A stretch of 64,000 nt of DNA from Salinicola endophyticus (GTDB taxonomy: Bacteria; Pseudomonadota; Gammaproteobacteria; Pseudomonadales; Halomonadaceae), in the NCBI RefSeq assembly GCF_003206575.1, contig NZ_PZJO01000001.1, positions 336,720 to 400,719 of the forward strand, given 5' to 3'. Every line of letters starts with the position of its first letter. The first letter of the stretch is position 1. Below the pieces are notes generated by a model. The model worked only from the letters and a program-made list of their open reading frames with translations. It was not told where the DNA came from and did no database searches. Below are positions 53,715-62,447 of the stretch, piece after piece. The position numbers were made by a program, and so were the translations under genes.

Positions 53715-54635
53715 TCACATCCTCTCCACTTCGGATTTGCCGAGCAGCCCCGTGGGCTTGAACACCAGCACCAGGATCAGGATCGCGAAGGTGAAGACAT
53801 CCTTCCATTCGCTGCCGATGAACGGGATATGGGTGCCGAACGACTCCAGCAGCCCCAGGATCAGGCCGCCGAGCATGGCCCCGGTGATACTCCCGATGCC
53901 GCCGATCACCGCCGCGGTGAACGCCTTCAGCCCGATCAGGAAGCCCATGAAGTACCAGATGCTGCCGTAGTAGGCGCCGGCCATGGTGCCGGCGGCGGCG
54001 GCCAGCCCCGAGCCGATGAAGAAAGTGATCGCGATCACCGCCGAGACGTTGATGCCGAGCATGCGGCACATGTCCTTGTCGATCGCCACCGCACGCATGG
54101 CGCGGCCGTAGAGCGTCTTCGACACGAACAGCTCCAGCGCGATCATCAATACCGCCGCCGTGGCCACCAGCACGATCTGGTTATAGGAGATGAACAGATT
54201 GCCGAGGCTGAGCCCGCCGAAGCCGAGGTCGGTGCGAAAGGCGGTGTACTGGCCGCCGGTCAGCGACAGCGCCGCGTTCTGCAGCACCAGCGACACCGCC
54301 AGCGCGGTGATCAGGATCGACAGCCGCGGCGCCGCCAGCATCGGGTGGTAGGCGATACGCTCGATCACCACCCCCAGGCAGCCCACCGCCAGCATCGCCA
54401 GCAGCATGGCCACGAAGATGCCCAGCCAGCCGGCGCCGAGCACCCCGGAGACCAGTGACAGACCGCCGAAGCCGGCGAAGGCACCGGTCATGTAGAGATC
54501 GCCATGGGCGAAGTTGAGCAGCTTGATGACCCCGAACACCATGGTGTAACCGAGTGCCACCAGCGCATAGAAAGAGCCCAGCACCAGCCCGTCGGCGAGC
54601 TGCTGGAGCAGAGAGTCGTACCAGGTCATGGGCAT
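53715..54635 (-). CDS. livH: Branched-chain-type amino acid ABC transporter permease, LivH-like
   Basis: The 306-residue permease begins with LLQQLADGLVLGSFYALVALGYTMVFGVIKLLNFAHGDLYMTGAF, the LivH signature. It also has the loop LYGRAMRAVAIDKDMCRMLGINVSAVIAITFFIGSGLAAAAGTMAG near residue 205. Two ATGs are possible (54635 and 54629); AGGG precedes both closely, and the longer form is given. It pairs with LivM to form the channel. The 94-bp gap to the binding-protein gene holds no recognised terminator. Confidence 0.93.
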   Translation of the reverse strand: MPMTWYDSLLQQLADGLVLGSFYALVALGYTMVFGVIKLLNFAHGDLYMTGAFAGFGGLSLVSGVLGAGWLGIFVAMLLAMLAVGCLGVVIERIAYHPMLAAPRLSILITALAVSLVLQNAALSLTGGQYTAFRTDLGFGGLSLGNLFISYNQIVLVATAAVLMIALELFVSKTLYGRAMRAVAIDKDMCRMLGINVSAVIAITFFIGSGLAAAAGTMAGAYYGSIWYFMGFLIGLKAFTAAVIGGIGSITGAMLGGLILGLLESFGTHIPFIGSEWKDVFTFAILILVLVFKPTGLLGKSEVERM

Positions 54636-54729
54636 GCGTCCCTGGGCAGCGAAGGAGGAGGCAACCGTGGCAGCGCCGCCCGCAGCGCTTTACGCGGGCG
54701 GCGGGCGGGTCACCACGGTCGGCCGTGGA

Positions 54730-55857
54730 TCAGGGCTGGTAGCGGGTCCACTTGCCGTCCTGCCCCTCGAGCACCACGAAGTTGCTGCGTGCCAGGGTGT
54801 GCTGCGGGGTGAAGCTGATCGGACCGGCCAGCCACTCCTTGCCGTCGGCGCTGCCCAGCGCCTTGATGATGGCGTCGGCGTCGGTCGAACCCGCCTTGTC
54901 GATGGCCCAGGCCATCAGCTGCATGCCGTCATAGGCCAGCGGTGCGTAGGGGCCGGGCGCGGTGTCGAACTTGGCCTGATAGTCGCTGATGAACTGCTTG
55001 GCCGCCGGCAGGAAGTCGGCGGTGGGGTTGGAGAAGGCGTAGACGCCCTCCGCGGCCCGTCCGGCGATATCGAACAGCTTGGGCGAGTTGGAGCCGTCGC
55101 CCACCGCGATGGTGCCCTGGAAGCCGCGCTGACGCAGCTGCCGGATCAGCAGGCCGCCATCGGCGTAGTAGGCGGTCCAGAACACCGCCTGGGCGCCGGA
55201 GCCGCGGATCTTGTTGACCAACGCCGAGAAGTCCTGCTCACCCTTGTTGACGTACTCGAAGGCCGACACCTCGTGGCCGGCCGCCTTCCAGGCGTCGCGG
55301 GTCAGGTTGGCCAGATCCTGGGAGTAGGCATCGCCCTGGTTGACGATCGCCAGCTTGTCGATGCCCTTGCCCGCGAAGAAGTCGACCGCGGTCTTGGCCT
55401 GGTCGGCCCCGGTCGAATTGATCATGAAGGCGTTGCCGGGGTTGGCCGGGATCAGCTGGGTGGAGTTGGCGGCGACGATCACGAACGGAATATTGGCGTC
55501 ACCATAGATCTTCAGCGTCGGTTGGGTGGCGCCGGAGCAATAACCGCCGACCACGCCGACCACCTCCTGCGAGGCCAGCCGGCTGGCCGCGTTGACCGAC
55601 TGCTGCGGGTCACAGGCGGTATCGCCGCTGACCAGGGTGATCTGACGTCCGCCGAGCAGGCCGCCCTTGGCGTTGATCTCGTCGGCGGCCAGGCCGATGG
55701 CGTTGAGCATGTCCTTGCCGTAGGTCGCTTCGGAGCCGGTGGTGGGCGCCTGGACACCGATGGTGATCGGTTCGTCCTGGGCCAGTACCGGGCCGCTCGC
55801 GGCCAGATGGAGGGCCGCCGTGGAGGCGATGAGCTTGAGGATTGTTCTCATGGTCAT
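54730..55857 (-). CDS. Branched-chain-type amino acid ABC transporter periplasmic binding protein
   Basis: The 375-residue LivJ/LivK-like receptor (type 1 periplasmic fold) has a signal peptide ending near PVLAQD (about residue 26). The typical start follows: ITIGVQAPTTGSEATYGKDMLNAIGLAADEINAKGGLLGGR, with VVGVVGGYCSGATQPTLKIY and VIVAANSTQLI further on. It is first in the operon binding protein-livH-livM-livG-livF-racemase. The ligand is likely an amino acid. The racemase-family gene at the operon end suggests a cyclic amino acid instead of leucine. Two ATGs six bases apart are possible (55857 used). Confidence 0.93.
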   Translation of the reverse strand: MTMRTILKLIASTAALHLAASGPVLAQDEPITIGVQAPTTGSEATYGKDMLNAIGLAADEINAKGGLLGGRQITLVSGDTACDPQQSVNAASRLASQEVVGVVGGYCSGATQPTLKIYGDANIPFVIVAANSTQLIPANPGNAFMINSTGADQAKTAVDFFAGKGIDKLAIVNQGDAYSQDLANLTRDAWKAAGHEVSAFEYVNKGEQDFSALVNKIRGSGAQAVFWTAYYADGGLLIRQLRQRGFQGTIAVGDGSNSPKLFDIAGRAAEGVYAFSNPTADFLPAAKQFISDYQAKFDTAPGPYAPLAYDGMQLMAWAIDKAGSTDADAIIKALGSADGKEWLAGPISFTPQHTLARSNFVVLEGQDGKWTRYQP

Positions 55858-56021
55858 GATTGCCACTACTCCCTTCGACGCTTTGCGCTTTATGGTTGTT
55901 GGTACGACGCTGATCAGGAGGCCACTCGTGCATGACGGTGGGCACCCGCGCGGCCAGAGCGATCCGGCCATCCACCGATCCACCCTGACACGGCGCATGA
56001 GGCACTGATAGCACACCTTTT

Positions 56022-56034
56022 GTATAAAATATAC
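56022..56034. promoter_or_regulatory. Putative operator GTATA-N3-TATAC upstream of the amino-acid importer operon
   Basis: GTATAAAATATAC is a palindrome with perfect 5-bp arms, 165 bp ahead of the binding-protein gene. It stands out as an AT-rich spot in GC-rich DNA. GntR-family regulators bind sites of this shape. The rest of the 433-bp region 55858-56290 shows no gene I can support. Confidence 0.4.
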
Positions 56035-56233
56035 GCTCAACATGCACCAGGGCTTACATAGAGAAATAGAAAAATCGCTGCCAGTGAAGCAGGAGAAAGA
56101 GTTCATTCTTTGCCATGACGGCAGGGAAATCCTCGAATACCCGGCCAGCACCGCAGAAAAAGAACCGAAGATCATCCGCCGCGCGCTGCCCGCTCTTCCC
56201 TGGCCTCGACAATCCCCGGCGCCAGAGACGCGA

Positions 56234-56263
56234 ATGCCCCGCCGAGCGAACTCGACGGGGCAT
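56234..56263 (-). terminator. Hairpin with TTCG loop after the porin gene
   Basis: On the minus strand, ATGCCCCGTCGAG-TTCG-CTCGGCGGGGCAT forms a 13-bp stem (one G-T pair) capped by a stable TTCG tetraloop. It begins 28 bp past the porin stop. No U-tract follows, so termination may be Rho-assisted. Confidence 0.65.
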
Positions 56264-56290
56264 CGGTAGCCCGGCGACGCCTTGGCTGAT

Positions 56291-57586
56291 TCAGTAGGTC
56301 AGGCCGAAATGGCTCTGCACGCTGGTGTGCCAGCCATCGTCCACCGGCGAGCCGAAGTAGTTCAGCCCGTTCTTGTTGGTGACGATATCGAACCAGGCGT
56401 AGTAGCGTCCGGCAGTGACCTTCACCCCCAGGTCGTTGAGCATGGGGTCGTCCATGTCGCCGAAGCCGCCGTTGACCGGTGAGTAGTCACCCGACGCCGC
56501 GATATAGCTGAAGTCGTTGTAGAAGTAGAGGTTCTCCACCACGCCCCAGTCGACATCCATGCTGTAGGCGAGGCTCGCCGAGTACATCTGCCCTTCTGCC
56601 GGAATCAGATAGTTGAAGCCGAAGGCACCGACCTGCAACGCATTGTCCGAGACACCCGATACCGCTTCGTCGGGGTTCTTGGCGTTGTACTGGTAGCTGG
56701 TCGCCTGCAACAGCGTGGTCCAGTTGCCGTAGTTGCCGTTCATGCCCAGCGCCACGGCCCAGTTGTCACCACTCTTCTGGGTATTGTGGTTGTAGAGCTG
56801 CCCCCCCTTGGCCGAGAGGTTGAGCTCGGTGGTGTAGTCCGAGCCCTTGCCGAAGGTATAGGCGGCGCGTGCGGCCAGCTGATTCTCTTCGCTGTTGCCC
56901 TGGGGGCTGTCGCCGATCGCGTTGGCGCCGTAGTGCTCGTTGCCGTCGCCGAGCTGGTCGCTCTTGAAGAATGCAAGCGTGGTGTCCCAGGCGCCCTGAG
57001 AGTGATCCCACTTGATGCCGGCGTTCTGATTGTCGTTGAAGCCCGCCAGATACGGCAGGTTGCCGTACCAGCCGAGATAGCCGTAATCCATGTTGCCGAA
57101 CGGGGTCTGCACCAGGCCGAGCTTGACCGTGTCAGCGTCACTGAAGGCGTAGCCCGCCCAGGCGTGCTGCAGAAAGCGATAGCCGTCGTAGAAACGGTAC
57201 TGGAAGGAGTAGGAGAGCGGCCCCTCACCGCCTTCCATGCCGAGGATGAACTTGCCGAAGTCCATGTCGCCGACGGTGTCCTTGCTCGACTCGCTCCAGT
57301 CGTTGAAGGTGTACCCGAGCTCGATCGCCCCGCTGAACTGCGGCTTGCCGACGTTATCCAGCAGCGAGCTGTTCTTCTCCGCCAGCTGGCGTGTCTGCGT
57401 GTTCTCGCGCTGCTGGCTCGCCTTCTGGGCGGCGAGTTCGCGCTGTAGCTCCTGCACCTGCTGCTGGAGCGCATCGAGCCGGCGCTGGATCGCTTCGCTA
57501 TCCTGGTGGGTCTGGGCAAAGACAGCAGGGGCGCAGGCCATCAGGCCCACGGCCAGGCCGAGGGTTGAGTAGGTCTTGAGAGTCAC
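56291..57586 (-). CDS. Outer-membrane porin with N-terminal coiled-coil
   Basis: The 431-residue protein has a signal peptide ending at AVFAQ (about residue 25). A coiled-coil follows (AIQRRLDALQQQVQELQRELAAQKASQQ), which can anchor to peptidoglycan or trimerise. A beta-barrel of about 340 residues comes next, ending in SHFGLTY. Barrel features include FSGAIELGYTFNDWSE and YSFQYRFYDGYRFLQHAWAGYAF, resembling OprB/OprP-like substrate porins. It is divergent from the PQQ dehydrogenase gene across a 311-bp gap, so it may admit the sugar or polyol oxidised by that enzyme; this is inference only. Confidence 0.8.
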   Translation of the reverse strand: MTLKTYSTLGLAVGLMACAPAVFAQTHQDSEAIQRRLDALQQQVQELQRELAAQKASQQRENTQTRQLAEKNSSLLDNVGKPQFSGAIELGYTFNDWSESSKDTVGDMDFGKFILGMEGGEGPLSYSFQYRFYDGYRFLQHAWAGYAFSDADTVKLGLVQTPFGNMDYGYLGWYGNLPYLAGFNDNQNAGIKWDHSQGAWDTTLAFFKSDQLGDGNEHYGANAIGDSPQGNSEENQLAARAAYTFGKGSDYTTELNLSAKGGQLYNHNTQKSGDNWAVALGMNGNYGNWTTLLQATSYQYNAKNPDEAVSGVSDNALQVGAFGFNYLIPAEGQMYSASLAYSMDVDWGVVENLYFYNDFSYIAASGDYSPVNGGFGDMDDPMLNDLGVKVTAGRYYAWFDIVTNKNGLNYFGSPVDDGWHTSVQSHFGLTY

Positions 57587-57699
57587 GTTGTTATTCCCTT
57601 GTCGTTGTTGATACAGCCTCTGTCGGGCCGTCGAGAGATCGCGCCGCGCTCACGCAACAAGACGCGTCCCAGGAAGGATAGGCAATTTCTCGGATTTTC

Positions 57700-57717
57700 C
57701 GTAACGAATCCGTTACG
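57700..57717. promoter_or_regulatory. Putative shared operator palindrome
   Basis: CGTAACGAATCCGTTACG is an 18-bp near-perfect palindrome (only the centre differs). It lies in the 311-bp gap between the divergent porin and PQQ dehydrogenase genes, 114 bp and 181 bp from their starts. It could be the binding site of a common regulator. Confidence 0.45.
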
Positions 57718-57897
57718 CGTCTGACATCTGGCGAAAGGCCCGCGGGGCGCGGGATTCGTCAGCTCGGCGTAGGCTGACTACGCTGAAAGCAGGCGGCCCG
57801 ACGTGACACGGACGGCATGCCACCAAGACCAACAAACCAGCCACGCGCCACAGCACGCGGGCGGTTAAAAGAATACGGACATTCAAGGGAGAGAACA

Positions 57898-60453
57898 GTG
57901 GCCAAATCCACCTCGTCTCGCGGTGCGAGCAGGTTGTTCTCCTGCATCGTGGGTCTCATCGTCGCGCTCGCCGGCCTCGCTCTGGGCGGCGGCGGGCTCT
58001 ATCTGGCACTACTCGGAGGGTCCTGGTACTACCTGTTGGCGGGTGTCGTGATGCTGCTCGCCGGCATCCAGCTGTGGCGCGGCCGGATCTCGGGGGCCTG
58101 GCTCTACGCCCTGGTCTTCGTCGGCTCCTTCCTGTGGGCTGCCTGGGAGTCGGGGCTCAACTACTGGCGCTGGATTCCGCGCTTCGACCTGGTCCTGATC
58201 CTGGCGATCCTGGTCGCCCTGGTCGCGCCCGCCCTGCGTGGCGGGCCACGTCCGCGGGTCGGCTTCGCCCTGGCCGGCGTGCTCTGTGTGGGGCTGATCG
58301 TCGCCGGTGCGCTGGCCTTCCTGCCCGGGCGCGGCTACCAGAACCTGGCGCCGGTACCGGCGGTCGCCGATGGCTCGCTGGCCACCGACGTCGGCAATGC
58401 CCAACCGGCGGACGTCCCCGCCCCGGGCGACTGGACCGCCTACGGCCGCGACTCGGCGGCGACCCGCTACTCGCCGCTGGAGCAGATCACCCCGGACAAC
58501 GTCGACCAGCTCCAGGTCGCCTGGCAGTACCGCACCGGCGACCTGCTGGATCATCGCTGGGGCGCCGAGACCACCCCGCTCAAGGTGGGGGATGACGTCT
58601 TCCTGTGCACCTCGCGCAATATCCTGATCTCCCTCGATGCCGCCACCGGTGAGGAGAACTGGCGCTACGACCCGGTGGTCTCCAAGGACGCCATTCCCTA
58701 CACCGCCGCCTGCCGCGGCGTGACCTACTACGAAGTGCCGGCGGATCGCCTGCCCACCGCGGACAGCGCCGATGACACCCAACAGGCGGCGGCCAGCGGC
58801 AACCAGGCAGACGACGCCCAGGGCAGTGACGCTCAGAACGGCGGCGATCCGAACAGTGACGCCGCGATGGCCGCCAGCGACGCCATCGCCTGCCGCACCC
58901 GGATCATCTCCGGCACCCTCGACGGGCGCATCATCGAAGTCGACGCCGCCACCGGCAAGCCGTGCACCGACTTCGGCGACAACGGCCAGGTCGATATCAA
59001 GCGCAACATGGGCGAGACCCCGCCGGGCTACGTCTCGATCAACTCCGCCCCGGTGGTGGTGCGCGATGTCATCGTCACCGGCCACCAGGTGCTCGACGGC
59101 CAGCGCCGCTATCCGCCCTCCGGCGTGATCAAGGGCTTCGACGTCATGACCGGCGAGCTGCAGTGGGCCTGGGATGCCGCCCGCCCCGACCGCAGTGAAC
59201 CGCTGACCGGCGACGAGACCTACGTGCGCGGCTCGCCCAACATGTGGACCACCGCCGCCGGCGACAGCAAGCTGGGGCTGGTCTACCTGCCCATGGCCAA
59301 CAGCGCCGCCGACTACTGGAGCAGCTCGCGCACCCCGGAAGAGAACGCGTGGGCCAGCTCGATGGTCGCACTCGACGTCGAGACCGGCCTGCCCAAGTGG
59401 CACTTCCAGACCGCGCACAAGGACGTCTGGGACTACGACCCCGGCTCGCAGCCGACGCTGATCGACTTCCCCACCGACAACGGCGAAGTGCCGGCGCTGA
59501 TCATGCCCACCAAGCAGGGCGAGATCTACGTGTTCAACCGCGAGACCGGCGAACTGCTCGGCGGCGGCGCCGAGGAGCGTCCGGTCCCCCAGGGCGGCGC
59601 CGAGCCGGAGCAGCGCAGCAAGACCCAACCCTTCTCGCGCTATGCCACCCTGCGCCAGCCCGATATCACCGAGAAGGACATGTGGGGCATGTCACCGTTC
59701 GACCAGCTCTTCTGTCGGATCCAGTACCACCAGGCCAGCTGGAAGGGCATGTATACGCCGCCCACCGCCGAGCAGCCGTGGGTCGAGTACACCGGCTACA
59801 ACGGCGGCTCCGACTGGGGCAGCGTGGCGGTCGACCCGCAGCGCGGGGTGATCATCGCCAACTACAATGACATGCCCAACTACAACGAGCTGGTGCCGCG
59901 CGACGTCGCCAACAAGCTGGGCTGGGTCCCGCGTGAGGAGCTGAAATCCGACCGCGGCGGTGCCGAAGGCGCGGGGGATCCGCAGGCCAACACCCCCTAC
60001 GCGATCAACGTCAACGCCGGCTGGCGGGTGCCCTATACCGGCCTGCTGTGCAAGCAGCCGCCGTATGGCCATATCCGCGCCATCGCGCTCTCCAGCGGCA
60101 AGACGCTGTGGGACCGCCCGCTGGGCACCGCCCGCGCCAACGGTCCCTGGGGCATTCGCTCGGGCCTGCCGATCGACATCGGCACGCCCAACAACGGCGG
60201 CTCGGTGGTCACCGCCGGTGGCCTGATCTTCATCGCCGCGGCGACCGACGATCTGATCCGCGCGATCGACATCGAGAGCGGCGAGACCGTGTGGCAGGCC
60301 GCCCTGCCCGCCGGCGGCCAGGCCAACCCGATGGTCTACGAAGCCGACGGCCGCCAGTATCTGGTGATCGTCGCCACCGGCCACCACTTCATGCAGACCC
60401 CCACCGGCGACTACGTGATCGCCTACGCCCTGCCCAAGCAGCGCGATAGCTGA
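57898..60453 (+). CDS. Membrane-bound PQQ-dependent dehydrogenase, glucose/quinate/shikimate family
   Basis: This is an 851-residue enzyme. Five N-terminal membrane helices (about residues 10-140) carry the ubiquinone-linked anchor, then a periplasmic eight-bladed quinoprotein propeller. Propeller motifs include DWTAYGRDSAATRYSPLEQIT, AWQYRTGDL, ALDVETGLPKWHFQTAHKDVWDYDPGSQPTLIDF and NGPWGIRSGLPIDIGTPNNGGSVVTAGG. It oxidises glucose or cyclic polyols in the periplasm and passes electrons to quinone. The GTG start at 57898 follows AAGGGAGAG; the open frame upstream is not protein-like. An Asp/Gln/Ala-rich insert of about 40 residues lies near residue 290. E. coli Gcd is 796 residues. Substrate class cannot be settled from sequence. 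No pqq genes are in the window. Confidence 0.9.
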   Translation: MAKSTSSRGASRLFSCIVGLIVALAGLALGGGGLYLALLGGSWYYLLAGVVMLLAGIQLWRGRISGAWLYALVFVGSFLWAAWESGLNYWRWIPRFDLVLILAILVALVAPALRGGPRPRVGFALAGVLCVGLIVAGALAFLPGRGYQNLAPVPAVADGSLATDVGNAQPADVPAPGDWTAYGRDSAATRYSPLEQITPDNVDQLQVAWQYRTGDLLDHRWGAETTPLKVGDDVFLCTSRNILISLDAATGEENWRYDPVVSKDAIPYTAACRGVTYYEVPADRLPTADSADDTQQAAASGNQADDAQGSDAQNGGDPNSDAAMAASDAIACRTRIISGTLDGRIIEVDAATGKPCTDFGDNGQVDIKRNMGETPPGYVSINSAPVVVRDVIVTGHQVLDGQRRYPPSGVIKGFDVMTGELQWAWDAARPDRSEPLTGDETYVRGSPNMWTTAAGDSKLGLVYLPMANSAADYWSSSRTPEENAWASSMVALDVETGLPKWHFQTAHKDVWDYDPGSQPTLIDFPTDNGEVPALIMPTKQGEIYVFNRETGELLGGGAEERPVPQGGAEPEQRSKTQPFSRYATLRQPDITEKDMWGMSPFDQLFCRIQYHQASWKGMYTPPTAEQPWVEYTGYNGGSDWGSVAVDPQRGVIIANYNDMPNYNELVPRDVANKLGWVPREELKSDRGGAEGAGDPQANTPYAINVNAGWRVPYTGLLCKQPPYGHIRAIALSSGKTLWDRPLGTARANGPWGIRSGLPIDIGTPNNGGSVVTAGGLIFIAAATDDLIRAIDIESGETVWQAALPAGGQANPMVYEADGRQYLVIVATGHHFMQTPTGDYVIAYALPKQRDS

Positions 60454-60481
60454 GCGACGCTTTACGCTCACCGCAAGACCT

Positions 60482-60511
60482 CATCGCCCCGGCCAACTGG
60501 CCGGGGCGATG
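60482..60511. terminator. Bidirectional terminator hairpin
   Basis: A perfect 13-bp stem CATCGCCCCGGCC / GGCCGGGGCGATG with loop AACT. It lies between the convergent PQQ dehydrogenase (plus) and isfD (minus) genes. It is followed on the plus strand by CGTTTC only, so it is an incomplete intrinsic terminator. Confidence 0.7.
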
Positions 60512-60544
60512 CGTTTCAGCGAGACGCCAGGGCGCCTTACCTGT

Positions 60545-61354
<810 letters not shown>

Positions 61355-62125
61355 TCAGCGCAACAGGGTCTCCCGCGCCAGCACCCACAGCGAGAGCGCG
61401 ATCAGCAGCGGCGCCACGCTCCAGCGCATCGAGCGCGGCGGCGAGCGCTCGAAGGCCCACTGCCCCAGCGCGTTGCCGAGCAGTGCCGGCAGCAGCAGCC
61501 AGGCGCCGCGCGTCAGCGTCTGGGCGTGCAGCGCACCGGCCAGCCACAGGCCACTCAGGGCCGCACTGCTGCTGACGGCGAAGAACAGGATCGCGGTGGC
61601 GCGCAGCACCGCCGGCGGCAGCCGCTGCTGTAGCAGATAGAGCATCAGCGGCGGGCCGCCCGACGAGGCGAGCGTCTGGCACAGCCCCGAGGCCACCCCG
61701 GCCAACCAGGCAGTGCCAGCGCGCAGCTCGCGCGCCGCGTTCGGTACCGCTGCGCGCCCCAGCAGCAGCGCCAGCGCCCCGGCCAGGGCCAGTAGTGCGA
61801 CGATGACGCGCAGCGGCGTGGGCGGAATGCTCGCCATCAGCCACACGCCGAGCGGGGTCGCCAACGCCATGCCGCCGATCAGACGGCGCAGCCGGTCGCG
61901 GTCGGCCAGGCGCCAGGCGCGCCGCCACAGCCCCGCGCTGGTGATCAGATCGAGCAGCAGGGCCAGCGGTACGGCTTCGAGCGGTGGCAGCACGAGCATC
62001 AGCCCGAGCGCCAGCAGCATGGCGAAGCCGAAGCCGCAGTAGCCGCGCACCGCACCCGCCAGATACGCCAGTGCCAGCACTCCACCCAGCGACGGCAGCG
62101 CCGGCATCATCGCCGCGACGTTCAC
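61355..62125 (-). CDS. isfE: TauE/SafE family exporter, probable isethionate exporter (IsfE)
   Basis: The 256-residue inner-membrane protein has about eight hydrophobic helices. It shows the TauE/SafE pattern: LAYLAGAVRGYCGFGFAMLLALGLMLVLPPLEAVPLALLLDLITSAGLWRRAWRLADRDRLRRLIGGMALATPLGVWLM, then the second-half ASGLCQTLASSGGPPLMLYLL. In Chromohalobacter salexigens the IsfE protein of this family is the proposed exporter of isethionate. It is first in a two-gene operon with isfD, divergent from the aminotransferase gene. A sulfite exporter role is an alternative. Confidence 0.75.
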   Translation of the reverse strand: MNVAAMMPALPSLGGVLALAYLAGAVRGYCGFGFAMLLALGLMLVLPPLEAVPLALLLDLITSAGLWRRAWRLADRDRLRRLIGGMALATPLGVWLMASIPPTPLRVIVALLALAGALALLLGRAAVPNAARELRAGTAWLAGVASGLCQTLASSGGPPLMLYLLQQRLPPAVLRATAILFFAVSSSAALSGLWLAGALHAQTLTRGAWLLLPALLGNALGQWAFERSPPRSMRWSVAPLLIALSLWVLARETLLR

Positions 62126-62356
62126 CGCCGCACACTCCCCGGCCCAGTCCGCATCAACGTCACCATCGTCGCCCTCTCATCGTGACAACCGGGCTGGGAA
62201 AACCGGGCTGTCATAGGCGAGCACCTTAAGCGCCGCGGCCCCAGGGGCTGTAGAGCCAGTTGCGGCGACTCCTCGGGACATGGTGCCGGCTGTCACGAGC
62301 GCGACGAGGTTCTGGCTCTAAGACGATACCGCGGCGCCGCTTAGTCTGAACCTGAG

Positions 62357-62370
62357 CCAGACGCGTCTGG
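62357..62370. promoter_or_regulatory. Putative operator in the isfE-aminotransferase divergent region
   Basis: CCAGACGCGTCTGG is a perfect 14-bp palindrome, 78 bp ahead of the aminotransferase start, in the 322-bp divergent region 62126-62447. CTGGCTCTAA at 62312-62321 resembles the CTGGAC-type boxes reported for TauR. A taurine-responsive MocR/TauR regulator is the expected binder, but its gene is not in the window. Confidence 0.5.
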
Positions 62371-62447
62371 GCGCGAGCACAGCGCCCGAGGCGCAATCCG
62401 CCTTTCCCCCTGGTGCCGATGGCGCCGGGCGACACAGGATGCAGACC

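Noticed and set aside
56042-56269. 75-codon plus-strand frame between the importer operon and the porin
   Set aside because: It runs into the porin terminator hairpin, has no ribosome-binding site and shows no family resemblance.
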